Below, piece after piece: positions 44,539 through 53,061 of a stretch of 64,000 bases of DNA. The position numbers were made by a program, and so were the translations under genes. Source of the DNA: Gemmatimonadota bacterium (lineage in GTDB: Bacteria; Gemmatimonadota; Gemmatimonadetes; Longimicrobiales; Gaopeijiaceae); NCBI GenBank assembly GCA_030827315.1, contig JAURER010000010.1, positions 24,121 to 88,120 of the forward strand, given 5' to 3'. Every line of letters begins with the position of its first letter. The first letter of the stretch is position 1. Below the pieces are notes generated by a model. The model saw only the letters and a list, made by a program, of their open reading frames with translations. It searched no databases and had not been told where the DNA came from.

Positions 44539-46209
44539 ATGGAAACGTCTGGAAACGAAGCGCCACTTCTGCGCGCGCTCGGGAGGCTCGAGCGGCGCGA
44601 CTTCCTGCGGGCGGCGGCCGCGGCGGTCGCCTCGGGAGCGGCGTCGCCCGCAGTGCTGCTCGCCGCCGAGCCGGACCCGGTCCGGCGTGAGGAGCTCGCC
44701 CGGACGATCCTGCCCCAGTCGCAGGAGGGGCCGCCGCCCGTACCGCTCGGCAACGGGGAGCATCCGGCGCTCGTGTACCAGGCGTACCCGGGCGGCACGG
44801 GCTCGCTCTACCGGAAGTGGCACGACGAGGGGATCGATCCGTTTGTGCGTCACCCGGTGCCGATCGCGCCGTGGGAAGGCGCCGTTCCCGGCGATCCGAC
44901 GGAGATCGCGTTCCTTCCCGTGCACCGCCTGGCCGCACTCATCCGGGAGCGGCGCATCACGTCGGTCGAGCTGACCGAGATCTATCTGGAGCGCATGAAA
45001 CGCTACGACCCGGTGCTCCTGTGCGCGGTGTCGATCCTGGAAGGGCGGGCGATGGAGGAGGCCCAGCAGGCCGACGCCGACCTACGGGCGGGTACCTGGC
45101 GCGGCCCCCTGCACGGGATCCCGTACGGCGTGAAGGATCTTTTCTCCGTCGACGGGACGAGGACCACGTGGGGCTCGGCGGACTTCCAGGACCAGATCAT
45201 CAACGTCGACGCCGACGTCGTCGTGCGCCTGCGTGACGCCGGTGCCGTGCTCATCGCGAAGCTCGCGACGGGCGAGTTCGCATCCGGAGACGGCTGGTTC
45301 CGGGGTCGTACCCGCAACCCCTGGAACACGGAGGAGGGGTCGAGCGGCTCCTCGGCCGGGCCGGGCTCCGCGACCGCGGCCGCCACCGTGGCGTTCGCCA
45401 TCGGAACCGAGACCCAGGGCTCGATCGTCTCTCCCGCCCGGCGCAACGGGCTGAGCGCGCTGCGTCCGACCTTCGGTCGCGTCAGCCGCCACGGGGGCAT
45501 GGTCCTGTCGTGGAGCATGGACAAGACCGGCCCCATGTGCCGGAATATCCTCGACTGCGCGCTCGTCTTCAACGAGATCCACGGAGCGAGCGACAACGAT
45601 CCCGCGTCGCTCACGGCTCCGTTCCGCTTCGATCCTGAGGCGGACATCGGCGCGTACCGGATCGGGTACGACGAGGACGCGCCCGAGGAGTTCCTCACCC
45701 AGCTCGCCGACATGGGCGTGGAGCTCCGGGAGATGAACCCCGTACCTCAGGGTGGGTCGAACTCCCTCGGAGTCGAGTCGTCGGCCGCCTTCGACTTCCA
45801 CGTGGCCCCCGACGGAGTCGAGCCCGAGCCGGTGCAGGAAGGCCTCGATCCGGCGGAGGAGCGGCGGCGGACCCGCTTTCGGCGCGGTCGTGACACGCGG
45901 GCGCTCGAGTACGTCCAGAGCCAGCGTCGTCGGCTCCTCGTCATGAAGGAGATGCAGGAGGCGATGGAGGGCTTCGACATGTTCGTGTCGGGGTCGGGCC
46001 ACGTCGGGCTAACCAATCAGACGGGACACCCTGCGGCCGTGGTCCAGTACGGCTTCGGAGTGCGGGACCCGGAGGCGGACGCTCCGACCACGATGCCGCT
46101 CACGACGACGCTGCTGGGTGCTCTCTTCGCGGATGACCGGATCCTCGAGGTGGCCCACGCCTTCCAGAAGCGCACGGACTGGCACCTGCGGCGACCTTCG
46201 CTCGACTGA
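44539..46209 (+). CDS. Tat-exported amidase-signature enzyme
   Basis: 556 aa from the ATG after CCGGAGGAGTGCCC. A twin-arginine-type signal (RLERRDFLRAAAAAVASGAA) predicts folded export. Amidase-signature Ser-Ser-Lys triad: Lys in PYGVKDLFSV, Ser in EEGSSGSSAGPGSA, nucleophile Ser in GTETQGSIVSPARRNG. VHRLAALIRERRITSVELTEIYLERM is the usual N-terminal helix pair. A Glu/Arg-rich stretch (EERRRTRFRRGRDTRALEY) is unusual. GatA of the Glu-tRNA amidotransferase is related, but export and isolation from gatB/C argue for catabolic amide hydrolysis. It follows the PKS operon after about 170 bp in which I see only weak hairpins. Confidence 0.9.
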   Translation: METSGNEAPLLRALGRLERRDFLRAAAAAVASGAASPAVLLAAEPDPVRREELARTILPQSQEGPPPVPLGNGEHPALVYQAYPGGTGSLYRKWHDEGIDPFVRHPVPIAPWEGAVPGDPTEIAFLPVHRLAALIRERRITSVELTEIYLERMKRYDPVLLCAVSILEGRAMEEAQQADADLRAGTWRGPLHGIPYGVKDLFSVDGTRTTWGSADFQDQIINVDADVVVRLRDAGAVLIAKLATGEFASGDGWFRGRTRNPWNTEEGSSGSSAGPGSATAAATVAFAIGTETQGSIVSPARRNGLSALRPTFGRVSRHGGMVLSWSMDKTGPMCRNILDCALVFNEIHGASDNDPASLTAPFRFDPEADIGAYRIGYDEDAPEEFLTQLADMGVELREMNPVPQGGSNSLGVESSAAFDFHVAPDGVEPEPVQEGLDPAEERRRTRFRRGRDTRALEYVQSQRRRLLVMKEMQEAMEGFDMFVSGSGHVGLTNQTGHPAAVVQYGFGVRDPEADAPTTMPLTTTLLGALFADDRILEVAHAFQKRTDWHLRRPSLD

Positions 46210-46302
46210 GGCATGAGGGGCTCACGGGCGCGGTGGCTCGACCGGCGGGTCACCTCGACTTATTGTGGCGCCAGTCATTCACCGCCGACTCGGAGAAACT
46301 CA

Positions 46303-47973
46303 ATGCGGCGTGCAATCTTGGGTGCCGTGGCTTCCGCCATGGCTCTCACCTTCCTTCCCGGCACGGCTGCGGCCCAGGCCGATGCCCGCCTCGAATCCCT
46401 CAAGGAGGAAGCCCTCCAGATGGTCGAGGCACGTTCGAAGCTGGTGCAGGAGATCATCGATCACCTCTTCTCGTTCGGTGAGCTCGGAATGCAGGAGTTC
46501 GAGACCCAGCGCTATCTGACGGGCCTCCTGGAGGACGAGGGCTTCGACATCGAGCTGGGTGTGGCCGGCATGCCTTCGGCCTGGACCGCGCGCTGGTCGA
46601 ACGGGTCCGGCGAACCGGTTATCGCGCTCGGTTCCGACGTCGACGGCATCCCGCAGTCCAATCAGAAGCCGGGCGTCGCCTATCGGGATCCGATCCTCGG
46701 GCTCGCCCCCGGCCACGGCGAAGGGCACAACTCGGGACAGGCCGTGAACATCGTCGCCGCGATCGCCGTGAAGGAGCTCATGGAGCGCGAGAACATCGAT
46801 GGGACGCTCATGCTCTGGCCGGGCGTCGCCGAGGAGCAGGTCGCCTCGAAGGCGTACTTCGTGCGCGACGGCGTCTTCGACGACGTAGACGTGAACCTCT
46901 TCACCCACGTCGGGTCGGGGCTGGGCGTCAGCTGGGGTCAGGCCGGCGGCAACGCGCTGTGGTCCGTCCAGTACAAGTTCAGCGGCGAGACCGCGCACTC
47001 CGCCGGATCCCCGTGGCGCGGCCGTTCCGCGCTCGACGCGATCATGCTCATGGCCCAGGCGTGGGAGTTCAAGCGTGAGCATCTCGAGCCCGCGGCGCGC
47101 TCGCACTACATCATCGTCGACGGAGGTGACCAGCCGAACGTCGTCCCGCAGCGTGCGACGATTTGGTTCTACTTCCGCGAGCGCGATTACGAGAAGACGA
47201 AGGCGATGTACGACGCGGCCGCTCTCATGGCGGAGGGCGCCGCGCTTATGACCGGGACCACGCTCGATACCATCATGACGGTCGGCTCGGCGTGGGGTCG
47301 CCACTTCAGCAAGCCGGTGGCGGAAGTCACCCACGCCAACATGCAGAGGGTCGGCATGCCCGAGTGGAGCGCGGACGACGTCCGCTTCGCCGAGGCGTTC
47401 CAGGCCGAGATGGGCGTCGAGGTCAGCGGGCTCGAAACCGAGGTCGGGGAGCTCGGCGGGCCGGTCGACCTTTCCCGCTCGCTCGGCGGCGGTTCGGACG
47501 ACATCGGTGACGTGTCGTGGAACATGCCGACGGTGACCATGAGCTTTCCGTCCAACATGCGTGGGGGGCCCGGCCACAACTGGGCCAACGGCATCGCCAT
47601 GGCGACGCCCATCGCCCACAAGGGTGGTGTCGCGGGCGCCAAGGTTCAGGCCCTGACGCTTCTCGACCTCTTCCTGGACGGTCAGACGGTCGACGCGGCC
47701 TGGGAGTACTTCAACACCGTGCAGACGGCCGAGCAGGAATACATCCCCTTCATCACGGAATACGATCAGCCGGCGATCTGGCTGAACGAAGGGATTATGG
47801 CGCAGTGGCGGGAGCAGATGCGCCCCTTCTACTACGACGCCTCCAGGTACGAGACGTACCTCGAGCAGCTCGGCATCGAGTACCCGACCATCCGGACCCG
47901 CCCGGTGTCGGAGCAGGACGATCAGGACGGTGCGCTCACCCCGGACGCGGAGCGCGGCCCGGGTGGCGCATAG
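46303..47973 (+). CDS. Secreted M20 peptidase of the AbgB type, copy 2
   Basis: 556 aa, start after CGGAGAAACTCA, Sec signal (AVASAMALTFLPGTAAAQA). A close paralogue of the 38373 gene, co-linear over its full length. Long identical blocks are shared, for example GVAGMPSAWTARWSNG, IALGSDVDGIPQSNQKPGV, GHGEGHNSGQAVNIVAA, DLSRSLGGGSDDIGDVSWN and RPFYYD. Metal motifs and the dimer-domain His (GETAHSAGSPWRG) are intact. The C-terminus diverges (DQDGALTPDAERGPGGA). It overlaps an amidase gene by 11-44 bp, where copy 1 overlaps an M20 peptidase. Probably a duplicate with shifted substrate preference. Confidence 0.92.
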   Translation: MRRAILGAVASAMALTFLPGTAAAQADARLESLKEEALQMVEARSKLVQEIIDHLFSFGELGMQEFETQRYLTGLLEDEGFDIELGVAGMPSAWTARWSNGSGEPVIALGSDVDGIPQSNQKPGVAYRDPILGLAPGHGEGHNSGQAVNIVAAIAVKELMERENIDGTLMLWPGVAEEQVASKAYFVRDGVFDDVDVNLFTHVGSGLGVSWGQAGGNALWSVQYKFSGETAHSAGSPWRGRSALDAIMLMAQAWEFKREHLEPAARSHYIIVDGGDQPNVVPQRATIWFYFRERDYEKTKAMYDAAALMAEGAALMTGTTLDTIMTVGSAWGRHFSKPVAEVTHANMQRVGMPEWSADDVRFAEAFQAEMGVEVSGLETEVGELGGPVDLSRSLGGGSDDIGDVSWNMPTVTMSFPSNMRGGPGHNWANGIAMATPIAHKGGVAGAKVQALTLLDLFLDGQTVDAAWEYFNTVQTAEQEYIPFITEYDQPAIWLNEGIMAQWREQMRPFYYDASRYETYLEQLGIEYPTIRTRPVSEQDDQDGALTPDAERGPGGA

Positions 47974-49579
47974 CCGAATCGTGGCGGGGTCGGCAGTCGC
48001 GGCGCTGGTCGCCGCGCTGTCGGCCCCCTCCGCCGCTCCGGCCCGAGCCCAGGAGCTCCACGTCGTCGAGCTGACGACCGAGGATGTGCTGGCCGGATAC
48101 GCGGCCGGACGCTTCTCTGCGGTGGAGCTGACCCGCGCGTTCCTCGACCGGATCGCACGATACGAGCCCTACTACAACGCATTCATATCGATGAACCCGG
48201 ACGCCCTCGCGACCGCGGCGGCGCTCGACCTGGAGTACGCGGGGTCGGGCCCCCGCGGGCCGCTCCACGGCGTGCCGGTGGTGATCAAGGACAACATCGA
48301 CTACGGGGGGCTCGTGACCACCGCGGGGTGGGAGGGCTTCTCGAGCGCCACGGGTGGCGTCGACATGGTGCCCCAGGACGACGCCGCGGTCGTGACGCGG
48401 CTGCGCGAGGCCGGCGCGATCATCCTCGGCAAGACGAACCTCCCGGACTTCGCGGGTCACGGCACGCGCACCAACAGTTCGGTGGCGGGGATGACGCTGA
48501 ACCCGTACAACGTCGACAAGGTGCCCGGTGGCTCCAGCGGTGGCACCGCGACCGCGGTGAACGCGAGCTTCGCGGTGCTGGGGCTCGGCACGGAGACGGG
48601 CGGCTCGATCCAGAATCCGTCCTCTGCGCAGGCGCTGGTCGGCCTGAAGCCCACCTACGGTCTGGTGCCGCTGGAGGGGGTGGTCCCGCTCAGCGGAACG
48701 TACGTGGACGTGGTCGGACCGATCGCGAGGACCGTGTACGACGCCGCGGCGACGCTCGACGTGCTCGCCGGCCCCACGGTGGAGGACCTCGCGACCTTCG
48801 CGTCGGAGGGACACCGGCCCGACGGCGGGTATGCCGCTGCACTTGATGCCGCCACGCTCGAGGGAAAGCGCTTCGGGCTCGTCGGGACGGGATGGCGGGA
48901 CGACTTCGTCCCGCTCGATCCGGACACCGAAGAGCAGTACCGGCGGGCGATCGATGTGCTGAAGGGGCTCGGCGCGGAGGTCGTCGAGGATCCCTTCGCG
49001 GGAACCGGCTTCGTCGACCTGTACGACGAGCAGCCGCGTGTCCCGACGCAGGGCGCGCACGACATGCTCGTCTACATGCAGGGCCTCGGCCCCGGCGCCC
49101 CGTTCGACTCCATCGAGGAGTGGGAGATGCTCAGCGGGCGTCCCTACACCCGTGGGCAGGGCAGGGGCGACGCGCCGCCACCCGCGCCGGCCCGCCCGAG
49201 CGCGACGGAAGAGGGCGACGCATATCAGGCGTGGCGCCACGCCATCCGGAACCTCTTCCGCGGCGTGCTCCGGGAGCACCGGCTCGATGGTCTTTTCTTT
49301 CCGCAGTCCGGCGTACCCAGCCGCCCGGTCGTCGAGGATCCCGAGCGGCCGGACTACGCGCCGAACAACTGGGCCGAGATCCCCAGCAACATCATCAACG
49401 ACCTGGGAATCCCCACGGTGACCGTCCCGTCCGGGTGGTTCGAGGACGGTACGCCCTTCGTGGTCGCGTTCGTGGGTGACTCGTGGACGGAGGCGGAGCT
49501 GCTCGGGTACGCCTACCGGTTCGAGCAGGCCACGCGAGCGCGTCGTCCGCCGACTCTTTCGGATCCTCCTACCAACTGA
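47963..49579 (+). CDS. Secreted amidase-signature enzyme
   Basis: 538 aa from GTG 47963; the ORF track uses GTG 47930, and either keeps the Sec signal (VAGSAVAALVAALSAPSAAPARAQ). The amidase triad is complete: Lys in VPVVIKDNIDYGG, Ser in GGSSGGTATAVNA, nucleophile Ser in GTETGGSIQNPSSAQALVGLKPTYGLV. VLAGYAAGRFSAVELTRAFLDRI is the family N-terminal motif. It resembles peptide or aryl-acyl amidases more than GatA and is exported. It overlaps the end of AbgB-like copy 2, so the two should be co-expressed. A Pro/Ala-rich loop (GDAPPPAPARPSA) lies near residues 405-420. Confidence 0.92.
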   Translation: MAHSRIVAGSAVAALVAALSAPSAAPARAQELHVVELTTEDVLAGYAAGRFSAVELTRAFLDRIARYEPYYNAFISMNPDALATAAALDLEYAGSGPRGPLHGVPVVIKDNIDYGGLVTTAGWEGFSSATGGVDMVPQDDAAVVTRLREAGAIILGKTNLPDFAGHGTRTNSSVAGMTLNPYNVDKVPGGSSGGTATAVNASFAVLGLGTETGGSIQNPSSAQALVGLKPTYGLVPLEGVVPLSGTYVDVVGPIARTVYDAAATLDVLAGPTVEDLATFASEGHRPDGGYAAALDAATLEGKRFGLVGTGWRDDFVPLDPDTEEQYRRAIDVLKGLGAEVVEDPFAGTGFVDLYDEQPRVPTQGAHDMLVYMQGLGPGAPFDSIEEWEMLSGRPYTRGQGRGDAPPPAPARPSATEEGDAYQAWRHAIRNLFRGVLREHRLDGLFFPQSGVPSRPVVEDPERPDYAPNNWAEIPSNIINDLGIPTVTVPSGWFEDGTPFVVAFVGDSWTEAELLGYAYRFEQATRARRPPTLSDPPTN

Positions 49580-49657
49580 CCGTCGCGCGAGCCCAGCGCC
49601 ACGGGATTCGGCGCCCGTTCGCGGGCAGGAGGCCTCTCAACCAATTGGCGCGGAACC

Positions 49658-51085
49658 GTGTCGTTGCCTCGGACCCCGGTACCACAGGTCCTCCGGCTCC
49701 TGCTCACCGACAAAAAAAGGATCGTCACCATTTTCTCCCGCCGATCTTTTCCGGCTCGTCCGGGCCGTGTCCTGGCACTCCTCCTCGTGCTGGTCGCCGG
49801 ATCTTCCGGCGAGGCACACGCACAGGAGGCCACGGGCCGACCGAAGGTGTTTCTCGACTGCAACGGTCGGGACTGCAATTCTGAATATTTCCGTACCGAG
49901 ATCGCCTGGGTGAACTGGGTCAACGACCGTGAGGTCGCCGATGTGCACGTGATCTTCACGAGCACCTCGACGGGCGCCGGCGGCAACGAGTACCAGATCG
50001 ATCTGCTCGGCCGTGCTGCGCAGGCCGGGTACTCCGATGCCATGCGGTACCAGTCACTTCCGACGGACACCGAACGCGAGCGGCTGGATGCCATCGCCGA
50101 CGCGCTCGCCATCGGCCTCGCCCGTTTCGCGTCGGGTGCGGGGTACAGGGGTCTGGTCCGGATCGAGGGAGTCGAAGAAGAGGGGTTCAACCCTCGCGCT
50201 CGCGTGGTTTCCCAGGACGAGGTCGAAGACCCGTGGGACCTCTGGGTCTTCCGCATCAACGTCGGCGGAAACCTCGAGGGGGAGTCGAACAGCCGGGAGG
50301 AGCGTCTGAACGCCGGCTTCAATGCCTCGAGAGTGACGCCGACGTGGAAGTTCAGCATCGGTTCGAACGTGAACTACAACGAGCGGCAGTTCGACCTGGA
50401 GGACGGGGGCGTCTTCTTCGACCGGCGCACCGACTGGGGCGCACGGCCCTACCTGGTCTACGCGGTCGCCGATCACTGGTCGGTGGGCGTGCGTGGTGAG
50501 GCGGCCCGGATGACGCGATTCAATCAGGACTTCCGCCTCGAGGTCACGCCGGCGCTCGAATACAGCGTCTTTCCGTACGAGGAGGCGACACGCCGGGCCC
50601 TGACGATGTCTTACCGGATCGGACCGGCGTACCGGCGCTACATCGAGGAGACCCTCTTCGCCCAGACCGCGGAGACGCGCTGGGAGCAGTCGGTCGAGGT
50701 CGACCTTTCCCAGCGGCAGACCTGGGGCGAGGCCGGCGCATCGATCTCGGCGTCCAACTTCCTCTTCCTTCCGGACACCGATCTCTACACGGACGGGCTG
50801 TACAACATCTCCCTGAGCGGTGACATCCAGTTCAGGATCATCCGTGGGCTGAGCGTGGAACTCAACGGCAACATCGGCTGGGTTCAGGATCAGATCTATC
50901 TGTCCGCGGGCGGAGTCTCCGACGAGGAGCGCCTGCTCAGGCTGCAGCAGCAGCAGACGGACTTCCAGTATGGAGTCCGGGTGGGATTTTCCGTCCAGTT
51001 CGGATCGATCTACAACAACGTGGTGAACAATCGGTTCAACCGCGCTCAGGGCTTCGGTGGATTCGGAGATTGGCGCCGGTTCTGA
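49658..51085 (+). CDS. Probable outer-membrane beta-barrel protein of unknown function
   Basis: 475 aa from GTG. A long basic leader precedes a signal segment (VLALLLVLVAGSSGEAHAQ). The first ~150 mature residues form a soluble domain (VFLDCNGRDCNSEYFRTEIAWVNWV, ADVHVIFTS, DTERERLDAIADALAIGLARFA) with a CNGRDC Cys pair. From about residue 200 there are alternating amphipathic strands (RLNAGFNASRVTPTWKFSIGSNVNYNERQF, HWSVGVRGEAARMTRFNQ, LTMSYRIGPAYRRY, GLSVELNGNIGWVQDQIYLS, QYGVRVGFSVQFGSIYNNVVNNRF) typical of an outer-membrane barrel. No named domain recognised. It lies just upstream of the Fur-box/PepSY gene, but that gene has its own promoter. Confidence 0.72.
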   Translation: MSLPRTPVPQVLRLLLTDKKRIVTIFSRRSFPARPGRVLALLLVLVAGSSGEAHAQEATGRPKVFLDCNGRDCNSEYFRTEIAWVNWVNDREVADVHVIFTSTSTGAGGNEYQIDLLGRAAQAGYSDAMRYQSLPTDTERERLDAIADALAIGLARFASGAGYRGLVRIEGVEEEGFNPRARVVSQDEVEDPWDLWVFRINVGGNLEGESNSREERLNAGFNASRVTPTWKFSIGSNVNYNERQFDLEDGGVFFDRRTDWGARPYLVYAVADHWSVGVRGEAARMTRFNQDFRLEVTPALEYSVFPYEEATRRALTMSYRIGPAYRRYIEETLFAQTAETRWEQSVEVDLSQRQTWGEAGASISASNFLFLPDTDLYTDGLYNISLSGDIQFRIIRGLSVELNGNIGWVQDQIYLSAGGVSDEERLLRLQQQQTDFQYGVRVGFSVQFGSIYNNVVNNRFNRAQGFGGFGDWRRF

Positions 51086-51103
51086 CGGGTCGGCGCGGGG
51101 CGG

Positions 51104-51132
51104 TTGACGAGGGTCGGGCGCAGAGGTACACT
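51104..51132 (+). promoter_or_regulatory. Sigma-70-like promoter of the PepSY gene
   Basis: TTGACG, exactly 17 bp, TACACT: the best promoter match in the window. Transcription would begin near 51139, at the edge of the Fur-like box. Confidence 0.6.
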
Positions 51133-51141
51133 GGTCGCGAG

Positions 51142-51160
51142 ATTGAGAATCAGTCTCATT
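51142..51160 (+). promoter_or_regulatory. Fur-box-like palindrome over the PepSY transcription start
   Basis: ATTGAGAATCAGTCTCATT is a 19-bp near-palindrome (7 of 9 half-site positions symmetric) very close to the AATGAGAATnATTCTCATT form of Fur boxes. It begins about 3 bp after the predicted start of transcription, where Fe-Fur binding would block the polymerase. Confidence 0.6.
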
Positions 51161-51200
51161 CGTCTGTGGTCCCTCAAACTGTGCACCGGGCTCGACGTCC

Positions 51201-52433
51201 TTGCGAACGCTGTTGTTCTGGATCCACCTCGCCTGCGGGGTTACCTGTGGCGCCGTGATCCTCGTCATGTCCGTGACGGGGGTGATGCTGACGTATCAGA
51301 AGCAGGTGACCGAGTGGGCCGATCGCGAGTTTTGGGTGGCTCCGGCCCTGGCAGGATACCGCGCACCCCTGTCGGACGTCGTCAGCACTGCCCGCGCGTG
51401 GGCTCCCGACGCGGAGGTTTCTTCGGTCGTGATCTGGTCCGATCCGGACGCGCCGGTGGCGGCTGCGCTGGGCGGGGGACGCACCCTTTTTCTCGATCCG
51501 TCCACGGCCGAGGTCCGTGGGGAGGGGAGTCGCCGGGTTCGTGGCTTCATGTCCTGGAACGTGGCGATGCACCGCTGGTTCGGAGCTTCGGGCGAGGGCA
51601 GGACGGCTGCCCGGGCGGTGACCGGGTGGAGTAACCTCGCCTTCCTCTTCCTCGTGCTCAGCGGCCTCGTGCTGTGGGCGCCGGCTCGCTGGACCCGGCA
51701 GCATCTTCGCCCCATCCTGCTGCTCGATCGCACGGCGCGCGGCCGAGCCCGCGACTTCAACTGGCACCACGTCTTCGGCTTCTGGGCGGCGATCCCGCTG
51801 GCCGTGGTCGTGGCCTCCGCCACCGTGATCTCATTCCCATGGGCGAGCGATCTCGCCTATCGCCTCGCCGGGGACGAACCCCCTGCCCGTCGGACGGTAT
51901 CCGCCTCGCGTCTGCCCCCGCCCGGCGCTTCGCCTGCCCACGCGCCGGGTCTGCCCGGGGCGAGCGGGCTGCTCGGGGCCGTGCCCACCGCGCCGGTCGC
52001 GGCTACGGTCCCGGCGGTCGAACTGGCACCCTTCGACATCACACTTCTCGATGCCGTCGTCGAGCCGGCCACGAGGCGCCTCGCCGAGTGGCGGACGCTG
52101 TCCATCAACGTTCCGGAGCATGCCGGAGTGCCCGTGCAGGTCCGCGTCGATCAGGGGTGGGGTGGCCAGCCGACGAAGCGGTTCACGGGGCAGTACGATG
52201 CCGCGACGGGAAGGGAGATCTCGTGGGAATCCTTCGGAGATCAGTCACGCGGACGGCGTTTCCGCACCTTCCTCCGCTTCGCGCACACGGGAGAGTACTT
52301 CGGGATCGCCGGTCAGACGCTTGCCGGCGTGGCCTCCCTGGCGGCCGTGCTCCTCGCCTGGAGCGGGCTCGCACTGGCCTGGCGCAGGCTTGTCCTGCGC
52401 CCGCTCAGGCGTCGACTGGAGACAGCCGCCTGA
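51201..52433 (+). CDS. PepSY-associated transmembrane protein (iron-uptake / reductase-linked type)
   Basis: 410 aa from TTG (no ATG or GTG in frame upstream; weak ribosome site). Four membrane helices: FWIHLACGVTCGAVILVMSVTGVML, NLAFLFLVLSGLVLWAP, FGFWAAIPLAVVVASATVISF and AGVASLAAVLLAWSGLALAW. Two large periplasmic parts carry PepSY-like segments. Conserved family motifs include RGFMSWNVAMHRWFG, DFNWHHVFGFW and RFAHTGEYFGIAGQT; the His residues may bind heme. Members are found with siderophore receptors and ferric reductases. A promoter and Fur-like box upstream support an iron-limitation role. A Pro/Ala-rich loop near residues 235-275 is a local peculiarity. Confidence 0.88.
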   Translation: MRTLLFWIHLACGVTCGAVILVMSVTGVMLTYQKQVTEWADREFWVAPALAGYRAPLSDVVSTARAWAPDAEVSSVVIWSDPDAPVAAALGGGRTLFLDPSTAEVRGEGSRRVRGFMSWNVAMHRWFGASGEGRTAARAVTGWSNLAFLFLVLSGLVLWAPARWTRQHLRPILLLDRTARGRARDFNWHHVFGFWAAIPLAVVVASATVISFPWASDLAYRLAGDEPPARRTVSASRLPPPGASPAHAPGLPGASGLLGAVPTAPVAATVPAVELAPFDITLLDAVVEPATRRLAEWRTLSINVPEHAGVPVQVRVDQGWGGQPTKRFTGQYDAATGREISWESFGDQSRGRRFRTFLRFAHTGEYFGIAGQTLAGVASLAAVLLAWSGLALAWRRLVLRPLRRRLETAA

Positions 52434-52448
52434 CCTTCCCGATACCCG

Positions 52449-52847
52449 TCAGTTGCAGGTGACGGCGCCGGGGGCGTTCGCGGGGGTGGCACCACTCGGG
52501 TTCGCGTCGCCGAAGTAGAAGCCGCATTGGCGTCCCGCCCCCGACAGTCCGGAGTGCGTGCCCGTGGCCGCCCAGCCCGATCCGGTGGCCTCGTTGATGA
52601 CGATCGTCACCCGGTCCGTGATCGTGATGGTCAGGTCGTCGACGTCGCTCGCGTACGTGAAGTTGTCGCTCAGGTAGATCTCCTGCTGACTCGCCACGTT
52701 CTTGAGGTCGGACGTGACGGCGGCGACGTATGACTTCTCGCGCATCGCGGAGAACTTCGGGATCGCGATCGCGGCGAGGATGCCGATGATGACGACGACG
52801 ATCAGGAGCTCGATCAGCGTGAACCCGTCTCGGGCAGGGCGCATCAT
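52449..52847 (-). CDS. Type IV pilin (prepilin with class III signal)
   Basis: 132 aa. Start MMRPARDG, preceded by AAGGACCTGCC; the ORF track runs further upstream without support. The prepilin peptidase site is DG/FTLIELL, followed by the hydrophobic helix VVVIIGILAAIAIPKFSAMREKSY. A short globular beta domain (DDLTITITDRVTIVINEATGSGWAATGTHS) ends in a disulfide-type pair: QCGFYFG...VTCN. Size and the C-terminal Cys loop fit a major or minor type IV pilin, though GspG-like pseudopilins have the same N-terminus. No pilus assembly gene is nearby. Convergent with the PepSY gene, 15 bp apart, and divergent from yebC. Confidence 0.9.
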   Translation of the reverse strand: MMRPARDGFTLIELLIVVVIIGILAAIAIPKFSAMREKSYVAAVTSDLKNVASQQEIYLSDNFTYASDVDDLTITITDRVTIVINEATGSGWAATGTHSGLSGAGRQCGFYFGDANPSGATPANAPGAVTCN

Positions 52848-52992
52848 GGCAGGTCCTTGGCGTGCGCGATGTCCAGCGATGGCCCGGACCGGGCGCATCG
52901 GAAAGTTGCCGGGCATAAGGCAACGGATCACAATCACGCTACGCTGGTGGACCCGCGGGAGCAAGCGGGTCGTCGAGGCCCGGCAGGACCGA

Positions 52993-53021
52993 TTGAACGG
53001 GATTACCGCCGGCCCTACTTT
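52993..53021 (+). promoter_or_regulatory. Sigma-70-like promoter for the yebC-ruv operon
   Basis: TTGAAC, 17 bp, TACTTT, about 40 bp upstream of the yebC GTG start, which has its own GGAGG ribosome site. Likely the main promoter of the long downstream gene run. Confidence 0.5.
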
Positions 53022-53061
53022 TCCGGCCTGACCCCCGCCCGCAGCACCGCTCGGAGGACTC

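Noticed and set aside
44539-49579. The two amidases as GatA of a tRNA-dependent amidotransferase
   Set aside because: Both carry export signals and no gatB or gatC is adjacent.
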